Origin: Hymenobacter polaris
GTDB lineage: Bacteria; Bacteroidota; Bacteroidia; Cytophagales; Hymenobacteraceae
Length of the DNA: 64,000 nucleotides
Assembly: GCF_012927305.1 (NCBI RefSeq)
Contig: NZ_JABBGH010000002.1
Coordinates: forward strand, 744,001-808,000
Direction of reading: 5' to 3'
Numbering within the stretch: position 1 is the stretch's first letter; each line of letters starts with the position of its first letter. Positions 52,591 through 64,000 of this stretch are shown here, one piece after another. Made by a program: the position numbers and the translations under genes. The notes below the pieces were generated by a model. That model saw only the letters and a list, made by a program, of their open reading frames with translations, was not told where the DNA came from and made no database searches.

Positions 52591-52960
52591 CGGTTGGTGC
52601 TACTTCTTAGGCCTAGCCCCCTATTAGACAGCCGGCCCTAGCCTCGCGTAGAAGCCCACTTTTGCCAGTAGTGCCGCCTAGCTGCGGCTACTACCCTAGG
52701 TCTCCCTTACTTGGCACCTGTTGCTGGAGGGGAAACTTGAATTATTTCTATTAACTTTTTAGGAAGGCAGCTACTGCATACCCTAGTAACCAAGCTGAAA
52801 AGCAGACGCCTAAAAAACGAAACTGCCAGGCTCGGATTAAGCCCACAGCCAATACCTTAGTAGATACTAGCCCTCAAGATGGTTTTAAGAACCGATAGGA
52901 TTTGGCTATTTGGTATATTTCTAAATAAGCTTGCGGGTGCTGTAAAGGCCCTTCCTGCTT

Positions 52961-52990
52961 TTGCCACCCACGATTCCTAGCCTACATTTG
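52961..52990 (+). promoter_or_regulatory. Promoter of the act-cox operon
   Basis: TTG at 52961-52963, a 19-bp spacer, TACATTTG at 52983-52990, a full consensus match; 50 bp before the actA start codon. Confidence 0.75.
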
Positions 52991-53040
52991 CACCCCGGAA
53001 AGGGTATTCCCGAACTCCGTTTTACCTGTTCGTTTGAACG

Positions 53041-54354
53041 ATGAATAGCTTTATATTCCGCACTACCACCTGGGTGCTCGGCCTGTTTTTGGCTTTGGCC
53101 GGCCCAGCATTGGCCCAATCAGACGCTACGGCTCCTCCTAAGCAGAGCACAGCAACTGCCCCTGGCACTGCTCCTGCAGCTGCCGGTGGTGGCGGCGACC
53201 AAGCAGGTATTGCCGCTGGCGATGCCTTGTTTAAAGCCAACTGTACCCAGTGCCACGCCGTGAATGAAAAGGTAGTAGGCCCAGCGCTAGGTGGTATCTC
53301 CAAGCGCCGCTCTATCTCCTGGATTATTCCATGGATTCACAATTCGGCGAAAGTTATCGCTAGCGGCGACGACTACGCCGTGAAGCTTTATAATGACAAC
53401 GGCAAGCAGCAGATGCCTGCTTTCCCGCAACTGTCGGATACGGACATCAAAAATATTGTAGCTTGGATTGGCTCGCAGGAGGGCGGTGCTACGGCTGCTA
53501 CCGCCGGAGCTACCGTGCAAAATGCTGGTGCTGCTGATGGCCAAGCTGCTAGTGGCGATGCTGGCGCGGCAGCCGGTGGGTATACCGACATCCTGCTCAT
53601 TGTATTGGTGGTAGTGCTGATTGTGCTGGTAGTAACCCTGGCCATCATCGCCAACTTGATGAAGGATGTGCTACAAGGCCGCAAGGACTTGGACGGCCGC
53701 GACGTAGAAACGTTGAATCAGCGCTTCGACTGGTCGGGTCTGTACCGCTCGCCGGTGCTGCGTGGCATCGTAGGCGTGGTTTTCGCCTTGGTGCTACTGT
53801 ACGAAGGCGTGCAAAGCGTAATGGCAGTAGGCCTGACCCAGGGTTATCAACCCACGCAGCCAATTGCCTTCTCGCACAAGATTCACGCCGGCGAAAACAA
53901 TATCAACTGCGCCTACTGCCACACTTCGGTGTATAAAGGCAAGTCGGCCAACATTCCTTCGGCCAACATCTGTATGAACTGCCACTCGCAGATTAAGACG
54001 GAATCGCCAGAGATTAAGAAGATTTACCGGGCTATTGAGCGCAAGCAACCCATTCAGTGGGTACGGGTACACAACTTACCCGACCTAGCCTACTTCAACC
54101 ACTCGCAACACACGGTGGTAGGTAATATCCAGTGCCAGACCTGCCACGGTCCCATTCAGAACATGGAAGTGGTATATCAGTACTCGGCCCTCACGATGGG
54201 TTGGTGTATCAACTGTCACCGCGAAACGCCACTCAACACGAAAGGCAACGCCTACTACGATGCCTTAGTGAAGCTGCACGATAAGTCGAACAGTGCCGTG
54301 CCGTTCACCGTGTCGTCGAACGGGGGTACTGAGTGCGCCAAGTGCCACTACTAG
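53041..54354 (+). CDS. actA: Alternative complex III subunit A, hexaheme cytochrome c
   Basis: 437 residues. Signal peptide (MNSFIFRTTTWVLGLFLALAGPALAQ), an Ala/Pro linker, then a monoheme cytochrome c domain with C68-x2-C71-H72. A membrane segment near 185-205 (DILLIVLVVVLIVLVVTLAII) and a second near 240-258 lead to a C-terminal domain with five more CxxCH sites beginning at C290, C311, C365, C389 and C432. The five C-terminal hemes are the usual ActA set; the N-terminal monoheme module is an addition. It carries electrons in the periplasm from ActB/ActC towards the oxidase. First gene of the act cluster, with a consensus promoter. Confidence 0.92.
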   Translation: MNSFIFRTTTWVLGLFLALAGPALAQSDATAPPKQSTATAPGTAPAAAGGGGDQAGIAAGDALFKANCTQCHAVNEKVVGPALGGISKRRSISWIIPWIHNSAKVIASGDDYAVKLYNDNGKQQMPAFPQLSDTDIKNIVAWIGSQEGGATAATAGATVQNAGAADGQAASGDAGAAAGGYTDILLIVLVVVLIVLVVTLAIIANLMKDVLQGRKDLDGRDVETLNQRFDWSGLYRSPVLRGIVGVVFALVLLYEGVQSVMAVGLTQGYQPTQPIAFSHKIHAGENNINCAYCHTSVYKGKSANIPSANICMNCHSQIKTESPEIKKIYRAIERKQPIQWVRVHNLPDLAYFNHSQHTVVGNIQCQTCHGPIQNMEVVYQYSALTMGWCINCHRETPLNTKGNAYYDALVKLHDKSNSAVPFTVSSNGGTECAKCHY

Positions 54355-54410
54355 GCTATCAGCTAAGCACAAGATTTTTCAATAACGCATTTCTAAGCAA
54401 GACCCGAGCC

Positions 54411-54470
54411 ATGCCAGAAAAAGCGCTTAGCGCTATTCTGGCCCCGCGCCGTAAGTCGCATTTTCGATAA
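54411..54470 (+). CDS. Possible 19-codon leader ORF before actB
   Basis: ATG CCA GAA AAA ... TAA encodes MPEKALSAILAPRRKSHFR and stops one base before the actB ATG (TAA-A-ATG). It is not in frame with actB. The tight spacing would allow translational coupling. No homologue is known to me, and it may be chance. Confidence 0.25.
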   Translation: MPEKALSAILAPRRKSHFR

Positions 54471-54471
54471 A

Positions 54472-57564
<3,093 letters not shown>

Positions 57565-57593
57565 TTTACTAACTCTCTAATCCCCACATCCTT

Positions 57594-59069
57594 ATGCAGC
57601 ACATCTCAGCTGTACGCGAGCCGCTCGTTACCGGGGGTAAAACGTACCACGACGTTACACAAGACGTGTGCCGGCAGGTAGAAGCCGCTCCCAACATTCG
57701 TTGGATGGCTGCATTCTCCGTAGCGCTGTTTTTTCTAGGTGTATTCTTCTACTCCGTGTATCGTACCGTATGGTTCGGCATCGGTGAGTGGGGCCTAAAC
57801 AAAACGGTTGGCTGGGCCTGGGACATCACCAACTTTGTGTGGTGGGTAGGTATCGGCCACGCCGGTACGCTCATTTCAGCAGTACTACTACTTTTCCGGC
57901 AGAGATGGCGGAGCAGCATCAACCGTGCTGCGGAGGCTATGACAATTTTTGCCGTAATCTGCGCTGGCCAGTTCCCGATTTTGCACATGGGGCGTCCATG
58001 GCTCGGCTGGTGGGTGTTGCCCTTGCAAAATACGTTTGGCTCACTATGGGCGAATTTTAACTCGCCACTGTTGTGGGACGTGTTTGCCATCTCCACGTAT
58101 TTCTCGGTTTCGCTGGTATTCTGGTACACTGGTCTGATTCCTGACTTCGCTACCATCCGTGACCGGGCTAAGGGTAAGATTGCCAAGTTTAGCTATTCGA
58201 TGCTGAGCTTCAACTGGCGTGGTTCGGCCAAACACTGGTCACGTTACGAGACGGTATCGCTGATTTTGGCTGGCATCTCAACGCCGTTGGTGCTGTCAGT
58301 GCACACCATTGTATCAATGGACTTTGCTACCTCAGTAGTACCGGGCTGGCACACAACCATCTTCCCTCCTTACTTCGTAGCGGGTGCTATCTTCTCGGGC
58401 TTCGCCATGGTACTGACGCTGATGCTCATCACCCGCGTGGTGTTTAAGCTAGAGGATTATATTACCCTAGAGCACATTGCACTCATGAATAAAATCATGA
58501 TGGTTACGGGCTCTATCGTAGGTGTGGCGTACATCACAGAGTTCTTCATTGCTTGGTATTCGCAGGTAGAGTACGAGCAGTATTGCTTCTTAAACCGTGC
58601 TACTGGACCATACTGGTGGGCTTACTTAAGCATGATGTCGTGCAACGTGCTCTCGCCGCAGATGGTATGGTTCCGACGCATCCGCTATAGCATTACGATG
58701 ACTTTTATCTTGTCGATAATCGTGAACATCGGTATGTGGTTCGAACGCTTCGTAATCATTGTGTCATCGTTGCACCGCGATTACCTGCCTTCGTCGTGGG
58801 CTATGTTTTCGCCTACCATTATCGATGTGGGGATGTACGTTGGTTCAATCGGCCTATTCTTCACGCTATTCTTACTTTTCGCTAAGTTCTTCCCCGTGAT
58901 TAACATGGCTGAAGTGAAGACTATCTTGAAGTATACTGTCAACAACGGTCCGACTTACGGCGGCCCTAACAACGGTGGTCAACCCATCACGCGTACGGCT
59001 GCTCCCGCTCCTTATTCTACCCCCGGTGTTCCGGCTTCGGCACCCGTAAACTACGATAAGCATGAATAG
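57594..59069 (+). CDS. actC: Alternative complex III subunit C (NrfD-like quinol-binding membrane subunit)
   Basis: 491 residues with about ten membrane helices. NrfD/PsrC family features: WDITNFVWWVGIGHAGTLISAVLLLFRQRWR, FPILHMGRPW, and GAIFSGFAMVLTLMLITR. In known complexes this subunit binds menaquinol and may couple to proton movement. The C-terminal ~50 residues are a Pro/Gly-rich tail. It begins 29 bp after actB and its last codons overlap actD by 8 bp. Confidence 0.94.
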   Translation: MQHISAVREPLVTGGKTYHDVTQDVCRQVEAAPNIRWMAAFSVALFFLGVFFYSVYRTVWFGIGEWGLNKTVGWAWDITNFVWWVGIGHAGTLISAVLLLFRQRWRSSINRAAEAMTIFAVICAGQFPILHMGRPWLGWWVLPLQNTFGSLWANFNSPLLWDVFAISTYFSVSLVFWYTGLIPDFATIRDRAKGKIAKFSYSMLSFNWRGSAKHWSRYETVSLILAGISTPLVLSVHTIVSMDFATSVVPGWHTTIFPPYFVAGAIFSGFAMVLTLMLITRVVFKLEDYITLEHIALMNKIMMVTGSIVGVAYITEFFIAWYSQVEYEQYCFLNRATGPYWWAYLSMMSCNVLSPQMVWFRRIRYSITMTFILSIIVNIGMWFERFVIIVSSLHRDYLPSSWAMFSPTIIDVGMYVGSIGLFFTLFLLFAKFFPVINMAEVKTILKYTVNNGPTYGGPNNGGQPITRTAAPAPYSTPGVPASAPVNYDKHE

Positions 59070-59655
59070 CCCCGCCGTTACCTCTGCCGGCCCGGTAGTG
59101 CAGGACACGCACCACACTTCTGCCAGCCGTACTAAACGCTTCGCTGTAGGCATTTTCGAGGATGAGGACGTGCTGCTTCATGCCATTGATAACATGCGGG
59201 CGGCGGGTGTTAGAATCTATGACGTATTCTCCCCCTACCCTGTACACGGCATCGATGATGCCCTAGGGATAGAGCGCTCACGTTTGCCAATTGCGGCCTT
59301 CTTCTTTGGCTGCTGTGGCTTATCGTTTGCCCTTTGGATGCAGATTTACATGTTGGGTTTCGACTGGCCGATGATTATTGGTGGCAAACCCAACATTGCT
59401 TTACCTTCATTCATCCCGGTAAGCTTCGAATTAACGGTACTGTTCACGGCCTTTGGCATGATGATTACCTTCTTTACCATCAGCGGACTGTACCCAAAGC
59501 CAACGGTGAATGTGCTTGACGCCCGCGCCACGGACGATAAGTTTGTGGTGGCTGTTGAGTTAGATGAATCCAGCTCGCAGTTGTCGAAATTGACTACGCT
59601 TTTCCGTGATAATGGGGCTAGCGAAGTCAATCACAAGGAAATGACCAACTTCTAA
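59062..59655 (+). CDS. actD: Alternative complex III subunit D (DUF3341)
   Basis: 197 residues. KRFAVGIFEDEDVLLHAIDNMRAAGVRIYDVFSPYPVHGIDDALGI-type DUF3341 start (given in part: FAVGIFEDEDVLLHA, YDVFSPYPVHG), two membrane segments (about 70-90 and 115-140) and a cytoplasmic C-terminus. It is a structural subunit that caps ActC/ActF. It overlaps actC by 8 bp and actE by 1 bp (TAATG), signs of translational coupling. Confidence 0.93.
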   Translation: MNSPAVTSAGPVVQDTHHTSASRTKRFAVGIFEDEDVLLHAIDNMRAAGVRIYDVFSPYPVHGIDDALGIERSRLPIAAFFFGCCGLSFALWMQIYMLGFDWPMIIGGKPNIALPSFIPVSFELTVLFTAFGMMITFFTISGLYPKPTVNVLDARATDDKFVVAVELDESSSQLSKLTTLFRDNGASEVNHKEMTNF

Positions 59656-60410
59656 TGATGTCGCCTTTTCTAAAATACGGGCTGGCCTCGGCTTCTTTGG
59701 CACTAAGCCTTGGTGTGGTGTCTTGCACGCCTGATGCCGGTGACCCTGGCGTAGAATATGCGCCGGAGATGTACGAATCAATTCCGTACGAGCCGCTTCG
59801 CCAAATCAGCTTCAATACTGTCAACCCTTTTGGCATTAATGAGCGCGACCCAGCCATTGGGACGATACCGCGTGGTAAACTAGCTTACTTCGACCATATT
59901 CCGAAGGACAGCGTTCGTATCGCGGAGCGAGTACTGCAAAACCCGTATCCCTATACTAAGGCCAATATTGAAGAAGGCCAAGTATTGTTCACGCGTTACT
60001 GCCAGCACTGCCACGGCGAAGGTGGCAAAGGTGATGGCCCGGTAGGCCAGAAATTCAAAGGGGTACCCAACTACGCGACGGGAGCCTACAAAACAATGAA
60101 CGACGGTCACATCTACCACGTGATTGAGTGGGGCCGCAACCGTATGATGCCCCATGGTTCGCAGGTAAATCCGGAAGAGCGTTGGAAAATTGCTATGTAC
60201 GTACACGTATTGCAACTCAACAACGACCCAGCCGACTTGCCGAAGCTCGTTAAAGTAAATGCACCAGTTCCCGTAACGAGCGCTACTGAGGGCAATGCTT
60301 CAGTGATGACCGATGGTCTCAACCAGAAAGCTGAGGGACAAGCTGGCACTAATAAAGAGTCTGCCACGCCTGGGCAAGGCAACACTAAAGGCCGTAATGG
60401 CCGCATGTAA
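59655..60410 (+). CDS. actE: Alternative complex III subunit E, monoheme cytochrome c lipoprotein
   Basis: 251 residues. Lipoprotein signal ending VVSC (Cys24), then a cytochrome c domain with CxxCH at YCQHCHGEGGKGDGPVG (about residue 116) and a later MMPHG axial methionine candidate. It relays electrons at the periplasmic face. The C-terminal ~45 residues are Asn/Gly/Lys-rich and not part of the cytochrome fold. The ATG overlaps the actD stop. Confidence 0.92.
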   Translation: MMSPFLKYGLASASLALSLGVVSCTPDAGDPGVEYAPEMYESIPYEPLRQISFNTVNPFGINERDPAIGTIPRGKLAYFDHIPKDSVRIAERVLQNPYPYTKANIEEGQVLFTRYCQHCHGEGGKGDGPVGQKFKGVPNYATGAYKTMNDGHIYHVIEWGRNRMMPHGSQVNPEERWKIAMYVHVLQLNNDPADLPKLVKVNAPVPVTSATEGNASVMTDGLNQKAEGQAGTNKESATPGQGNTKGRNGRM

Positions 60411-60417
60411 CTGAACT

Positions 60418-61737
60418 ATGGCAACAGTACATCATCACGAAGCCCCAGTTGCTGAGCAGCTACACTTGAGCGGAAAAGCCCAACGTACCTTTTACACCAT
60501 TATTGGTGCTGGTATTCTGGTTCTTATTATTGGTATTGTCGTGGCTCTCTTTAGCAAGAGCGGGCATAACCCGGCGGGCGTAAGCCCTATGGTAGACGCT
60601 ACCCATGATGCCGATGCGCACGACCATGGCTCCGTCCTAGGCCGTCGAATTTTGGTAAGCCTCTGGCACAGCAATGTATTCTTTATTGGTGTTTCAGTCG
60701 TAGGTACCGTCTTTATGGCTATCCAGTACGTAGCCTATGCGGGTTGGTCGGTAATAGTAAAGCGCATCAATGAAGCGCTAAGCGCTTGGCTGATTCCAGG
60801 GGCCGTACTGCTAGCAGTACTCTTTCTATACGATGCATTAGTGGCTCACCAGATTTTTCACTGGACGACGCCAGGCATTATGGATCCTAAATCGGCCAAC
60901 TACGACCACATTATTGCTGGTAAGAAAGGCTTCCTGACCACTGGATTCTACTTGGTACGGATGGTTTCGTACCTAATCATCTGGATTGTGTTCTCGCGCA
61001 AACTTCGCCAGTTGTCGTTGGAAGAAGACCGGATGGGTGGTACATACTATTTCCATAAAAGTATTGTGGCAGCAGCCATGTTCTTGGTGCTGTTTGCCGT
61101 AACCTCTTCGATGTCGGCCTGGGACTGGGTGATGTCAGTTGATGTTCACTGGTTCAGCACTATGTTCGGCTGGTATGTATTTGCCTCTTGGTGGGTATCA
61201 GGCATTGCCGCTACCACGCTAACGGCCATTTTCCTGAAGCAAGCTGGTTACCTGCGCTTTCTGAACGCCAATCATTTTCACGATTTAGGCAAGTTGATGT
61301 TTGGTTTCAGCATCTTCTGGACTTACGTGTGGTTCTCACAGTTCATGCTTATTTGGTACGCCAACCTGCCTGAGGAAGCCGTGTACTTCAACCAGCGCCT
61401 AGGAGGATTCAATGGCAGCTATACTTGGATTTTCTACTTCAACCTAGTAATCAACTTTGGCTTCCCTTTCTTGGCACTAATGACCCGCGATGCCAAGCGC
61501 CAGATGATTATTATGAAAATCGTGTGCATTGCCATTTTAGTAGGGCACTGGTCGGACTTTTATTTAATGTTTATGCCGGGCACCTTACAGGGCAATAATG
61601 GGTTTCTAATTGAGATTGGCATCGCCATGATTTTCTTAGGCTCCTTCCTTGTACTAATGACCCGCCGCTTGGCTGAAGCCTCGTTAGTGCCAGTTAATCA
61701 CCCCTTTGTAGAAGAGAGCGTCCACCACACTACGTAA
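60418..61737 (+). CDS. actF: Alternative complex III subunit F (membrane subunit)
   Basis: 439 residues, about ten membrane helices, similar in overall plan to ActC (NrfD-like). Visible features: LIPGAVLLAVLFLYDALVAHQIFHW, SMSAWDWVMSVDVHWFSTMFGWYVFASWWVSG and HFHDLGKLMFGFSIFWTYVWFSQFMLIWY. It forms part of the membrane arm of the complex, without its own cofactor in known structures. 7 bp after actE. A hairpin separates it from coxB. Confidence 0.93.
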   Translation: MATVHHHEAPVAEQLHLSGKAQRTFYTIIGAGILVLIIGIVVALFSKSGHNPAGVSPMVDATHDADAHDHGSVLGRRILVSLWHSNVFFIGVSVVGTVFMAIQYVAYAGWSVIVKRINEALSAWLIPGAVLLAVLFLYDALVAHQIFHWTTPGIMDPKSANYDHIIAGKKGFLTTGFYLVRMVSYLIIWIVFSRKLRQLSLEEDRMGGTYYFHKSIVAAAMFLVLFAVTSSMSAWDWVMSVDVHWFSTMFGWYVFASWWVSGIAATTLTAIFLKQAGYLRFLNANHFHDLGKLMFGFSIFWTYVWFSQFMLIWYANLPEEAVYFNQRLGGFNGSYTWIFYFNLVINFGFPFLALMTRDAKRQMIIMKIVCIAILVGHWSDFYLMFMPGTLQGNNGFLIEIGIAMIFLGSFLVLMTRRLAEASLVPVNHPFVEESVHHTT

Positions 61738-61759
61738 TAACTTTTTAGAAATAAGAGCC

Positions 61760-61816
61760 GAAAGCTTAGAGCTTAGAGAGTTGCGCCGCTGTGCTAGCTC
61801 TAGGGTCTAAGCTTTC
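61760..61816. repeat. Intercistronic hairpin between actF and coxB
   Basis: gaaagcttaga (61760-61770) pairs with tctaagctttc (61806-61816); inner bases give partial further pairing. No T-run follows, so it is not an ordinary terminator. It may mark an mRNA processing site or be a small palindromic repeat that lets expression of act and cox genes differ. Confidence 0.6.
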
Positions 61817-61849
61817 TGTTCTAAAGTCTAAGCCCTACTCACTTCCAAG

Positions 61850-62953
61850 ATGACTGCTTTAACTATTTCGCTGGTACTGGTACTCCTACTGGTGGTATTT
61901 GGCCTGCTGTTCCGCATCCAAATACTGACAGCCATTTTCTCGGGCTCAACTAACCGGGAAATTGGCACCAGCAACCGCGTGAATGCCTTGCTCATGCTGG
62001 TATTTATGGTAGTAGGTGGCGCCCTGTTCTTCTACTCCTTTGTGCAGGCTTACCCTAAGATGAATCCGCCCATCGCATCTATTCATGGCCACGCTATGGA
62101 AAAGATGTTTTGGACGACGATGGTTGTCATCGGCATTGCCTTTGTGATTACCCACATCTTACTTTTTGTATACGCCTATAAGTATCAGCACCGCGATAAC
62201 CGCCGGGCTTATTTCTTTTCGCACAACAATAAGATTGAGGTCATCTGGACAATTATCCCAGCCATTGTAATGGCTACGTTGATTTTTGCCGGTTGGAAAG
62301 CTTGGACCCGCATTACCGGCCCAGCTCCTAAAGATGCAGTAGTGCTGGAAGTGATGGGCAAGCAGTTTAACTGGCTGGTGCGCTATCCCGGCCGCGACCT
62401 AAAGCTAGGTGTAGTGAATTATCGCCTCATTGATGCTTCAAACGACTTTGGGTTTGACCTAAGCGATAAGGCATCGATGGATGACTTCACTGCTTCTGAG
62501 ATTCACGTGCCCAAGGGCCATCCGGTACTTATTAAGATTCGCTCGCGCGATGTGTTGCACGCTGTTTACATGCCTCAATTCCGAGTGCAGATGTATGCAG
62601 TGCCAGGTATGCCGACGCGCTTCTGGTTCACACCTACTACGACAACCGATGAGATGCGGGCCAAATTAGGCAATCCTGCCTTTAATTATGAGTTGGCTTG
62701 CAACCAGATTTGTGGCCTAGGTCACAATGCCATGAAATTTATCATCGTAGTAGACGAGCCCGATGACTATCAAGCTTGGTTTGCCGCGCAAAAGCCAAAT
62801 TCCCAGAACGCAGACCTCATGGCTTCTTTCAAGCAGATGAGCAAGCAAACCGGCCTAGGCCAAGGCGGAAGCCAGGAAGCTAGAAAGAGTTCTATCAATG
62901 AAACGGGGGAGTCACCGGCTACTATGCCGCTATCCGCTCAATCCTCGCTTTAG
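61850..62953 (+). CDS. coxB: Cytochrome c oxidase subunit II
   Basis: 367 residues. An extra N-terminal membrane helix precedes the usual two (about 1-25, 42-62 and 87-110), then the cupredoxin domain (VIWTIIPAIVMATLIFAGWKAW before it, FNWLVRYPGRDLKLG in it). The Cu-A site is complete: C284-NQI-C288-GLG-H292-NA-M295, with the first His in IRSRDVLHAVYMPQFRV and the acidic residue after. There is no fused cytochrome c domain, so electrons must come from ActA/ActE or a soluble carrier. The C-terminus is low-complexity. Confidence 0.95.
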   Translation: MTALTISLVLVLLLVVFGLLFRIQILTAIFSGSTNREIGTSNRVNALLMLVFMVVGGALFFYSFVQAYPKMNPPIASIHGHAMEKMFWTTMVVIGIAFVITHILLFVYAYKYQHRDNRRAYFFSHNNKIEVIWTIIPAIVMATLIFAGWKAWTRITGPAPKDAVVLEVMGKQFNWLVRYPGRDLKLGVVNYRLIDASNDFGFDLSDKASMDDFTASEIHVPKGHPVLIKIRSRDVLHAVYMPQFRVQMYAVPGMPTRFWFTPTTTTDEMRAKLGNPAFNYELACNQICGLGHNAMKFIIVVDEPDDYQAWFAAQKPNSQNADLMASFKQMSKQTGLGQGGSQEARKSSINETGESPATMPLSAQSSL

Positions 62954-62992
62954 GATTTTGGCCTTACATTTAAGTAATCAATAAACATTCAT

Positions 62993-64000
62993 ATGGCTAC
63001 TAACATGACTGGCTCATCGCAGGCGCAAGGAGGTATTGGCACCGCTGCGGCGCCAGCCACCACGCACGATGACCACCTGCACGAGCATGACCACCACGAC
63101 CAGCACTGGCTGTGGAAGTATGTGTTCAGCCAAGACCATAAAATGATTGCCCGTCAGTTCCTTATTACGGGGATGTTCTGGGCTATCGTAGGTGGCGCGC
63201 TATCTAGCTTGTTCCGTTTGCAATTAGGTTGGCCGCAGGCTACCCTAGGCTGGCTAGAGCCCATTTTAGGTAAGTGGGTAGTTGGCGGCAAAATCGCTCC
63301 CGAGTTTTACTTGGCCCTAGTGACGATGCACGGCACTATCATGGTGTTCTTCGTGCTAACGGCTGGTTTGTCAGGTACATTTTCCAACTTCCTGATTCCG
63401 CTGCAGGTTGGTGCCCGCGACATGGCCTCGGGCTTCATGAACATGCTTTCGTACTGGTTCTTTTTCCTGTCGAGCATCATCATGTTCAGCTCATTGTTCT
63501 TGGAAACGGGCCCGGCAGCTTCTGGTTGGACTATATACCCACCACTATCGGCGTTGCCGCAAGCCATTCCCGGCTCAGGTATGGGTATGACCATGTGGCT
63601 GGTGAGCATGGTGTTCTTCATCGTATCGCAGCTGCTGGGCGGAGTTAACTACGTAACGACAGTTATCAACCTGCGCACCCGCGGCATGAGCATGAGCAAG
63701 CTGCCGCTCACTATCTGGGCTTTCTTCCTTACGGCAATCCTTGGTATCCTATCGTTCCCAGTGCTGTTCTCGGCAGCTTTGCTGCTGGTGTTCGACCGCT
63801 CGTTTGGTACTTCATTCTTCCTTTCTGACATCTATATTGCTGGGCAGGCGCTACCCAATCAAGGTGGCTCGCCAGTGTTGTTCCAGCACTTGTTCTGGTT
63901 CCTAGGCCACCCCGAAGTATATATCGTAATTATGCCCGCCATGGGTATGGTGTCGGAGGTGCTAGCTACTAATGCTCGTAAGCCCATTTTTGGCTACCGC
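62993..64000 (+). CDS. coxA: Cytochrome c oxidase subunit I, 5' part (cut by window edge)
   Basis: 336 codons from the ATG at 62993, still open at the right edge. Visible: a His/Asp-rich N-terminus ([16 protein letters not shown], residues 24-39), then the start of the core ([25 protein letters not shown]), low-spin heme ligand region [13 protein letters not shown], and the Cu-B motif H306-PEVY310. These are the heme-copper oxidase features of an A-type oxidase. The missing C-terminal part would hold the remaining Cu-B histidines and the high-spin heme ligand. 39 bp after coxB. Confidence 0.95.
   Translation, partial: MATNMTGSSQAQGGIGTAAAPATTHDDHLHEHDHHDQHWLWKYVFSQDHKMIARQFLITGMFWAIVGGALSSLFRLQLGWPQATLGWLEPILGKWVVGGKIAPEFYLALVTMHGTIMVFFVLTAGLSGTFSNFLIPLQVGARDMASGFMNMLSYWFFFLSSIIMFSSLFLETGPAASGWTIYPPLSALPQAIPGSGMGMTMWLVSMVFFIVSQLLGGVNYVTTVINLRTRGMSMSKLPLTIWAFFLTAILGILSFPVLFSAALLLVFDRSFGTSFFLSDIYIAGQALPNQGGSPVLFQHLFWFLGHPEVYIVIMPAMGMVSEVLATNARKPIFGYR

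Larger units (their letters stand above)
52520..53040. other. Divergent promoter region between rpsF and actA
   Basis: 521 bp with no convincing gene. It contains the rpsF promoter at its left end and the actA promoter at its right end. The middle (about 52600-52950) is AT-richer, holds one CCCTAGG site, and shows no repeat, tRNA or terminator that I can recognise. Confidence 0.6.

Noticed and set aside
53041..53600. Possible separate small cytochrome gene fused by a missed stop
   Set aside because: The frame is continuous through two membrane segments to the five C-terminal hemes, with no stop or start between, so a true fusion is favoured.

Overview
The window looks like chromosomal DNA of a Hymenobacter-like member of the Bacteroidota (Cytophagales). 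The evidence is high GC in most genes, SusC/SusD pairs, a protein with a type IX secretion C-terminal domain, TTG-N19/20-TAnnTTTG promoters with few Shine-Dalgarno sites, FecR/ECF sigma signalling, and an actABCDEF-cox respiratory cluster. The genus is an inference; no rRNA is present.

Layout. 0-10 kb: a DUF2167 protein, a cystathionine gamma-synthase/lyase type enzyme, an SGNH lipoprotein hydrolase, a small outer-membrane barrel, an MBL-fold hydrolase, a TonB-dependent receptor and a T9SS cargo protein. 10-17 kb: accD, three glycine-zipper/OmpA envelope proteins, endonuclease III, a radical SAM protein and a gamma-carbonic anhydrase. 17-19.5 kb: three of four related 'RAxY' lipoproteins (the fourth is at 43.3 kb). 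19.5-28 kb: CNNM/CBS protein, a strange tRNA-like gene, an Lrp regulator, small secreted proteins, trxA and dnaE. 28-32.7 kb: desaturase, serine hydrolase, PAP2 phosphatase and aminopeptidase P. 32.8-42.1 kb: a compact polysaccharide-utilisation-like locus (ECF sigma, FecR, SusC with STN domain, SusD, LamG lipoprotein, GH130-type glycosidase). 42-52.5 kb: lipoprotein methyltransferase, priA, a DUF255 thioredoxin-domain protein, a GSCFA protein with a long AT-hook tail, and rpsF-rpsR-rplI. 53-64 kb: alternative complex III (actA-F) followed by cytochrome oxidase coxB and a truncated coxA.

How genes work together. In the 33-42 kb locus, substrate binding to the SusC receptor is likely relayed through its STN domain to FecR and the sigma factor, which would switch on the receptor and glycosidase genes. 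In the 53-64 kb cluster, menaquinol is oxidised by alternative complex III and electrons pass through c-hemes to the oxidase; tight gene overlaps suggest one transcript.

Most unusual signals: (1) the palindrome CCTAGG, often CCCTAGGG, recurs about 85 times by eye, often as a Leu-Gly codon pair, like a highly iterated palindrome; (2) a tRNA-like gene of about 120 nt at 21.06-21.18 kb whose anticodon region does not fit a normal tRNA; (3) the four-member RAxY lipoprotein family with C-terminal membrane segments; (4) several intergenic palindromic repeats, three sharing one core; (5) the GSCFA/AT-hook fusion. No CRISPR array, insertion sequence, prophage or rRNA was seen.
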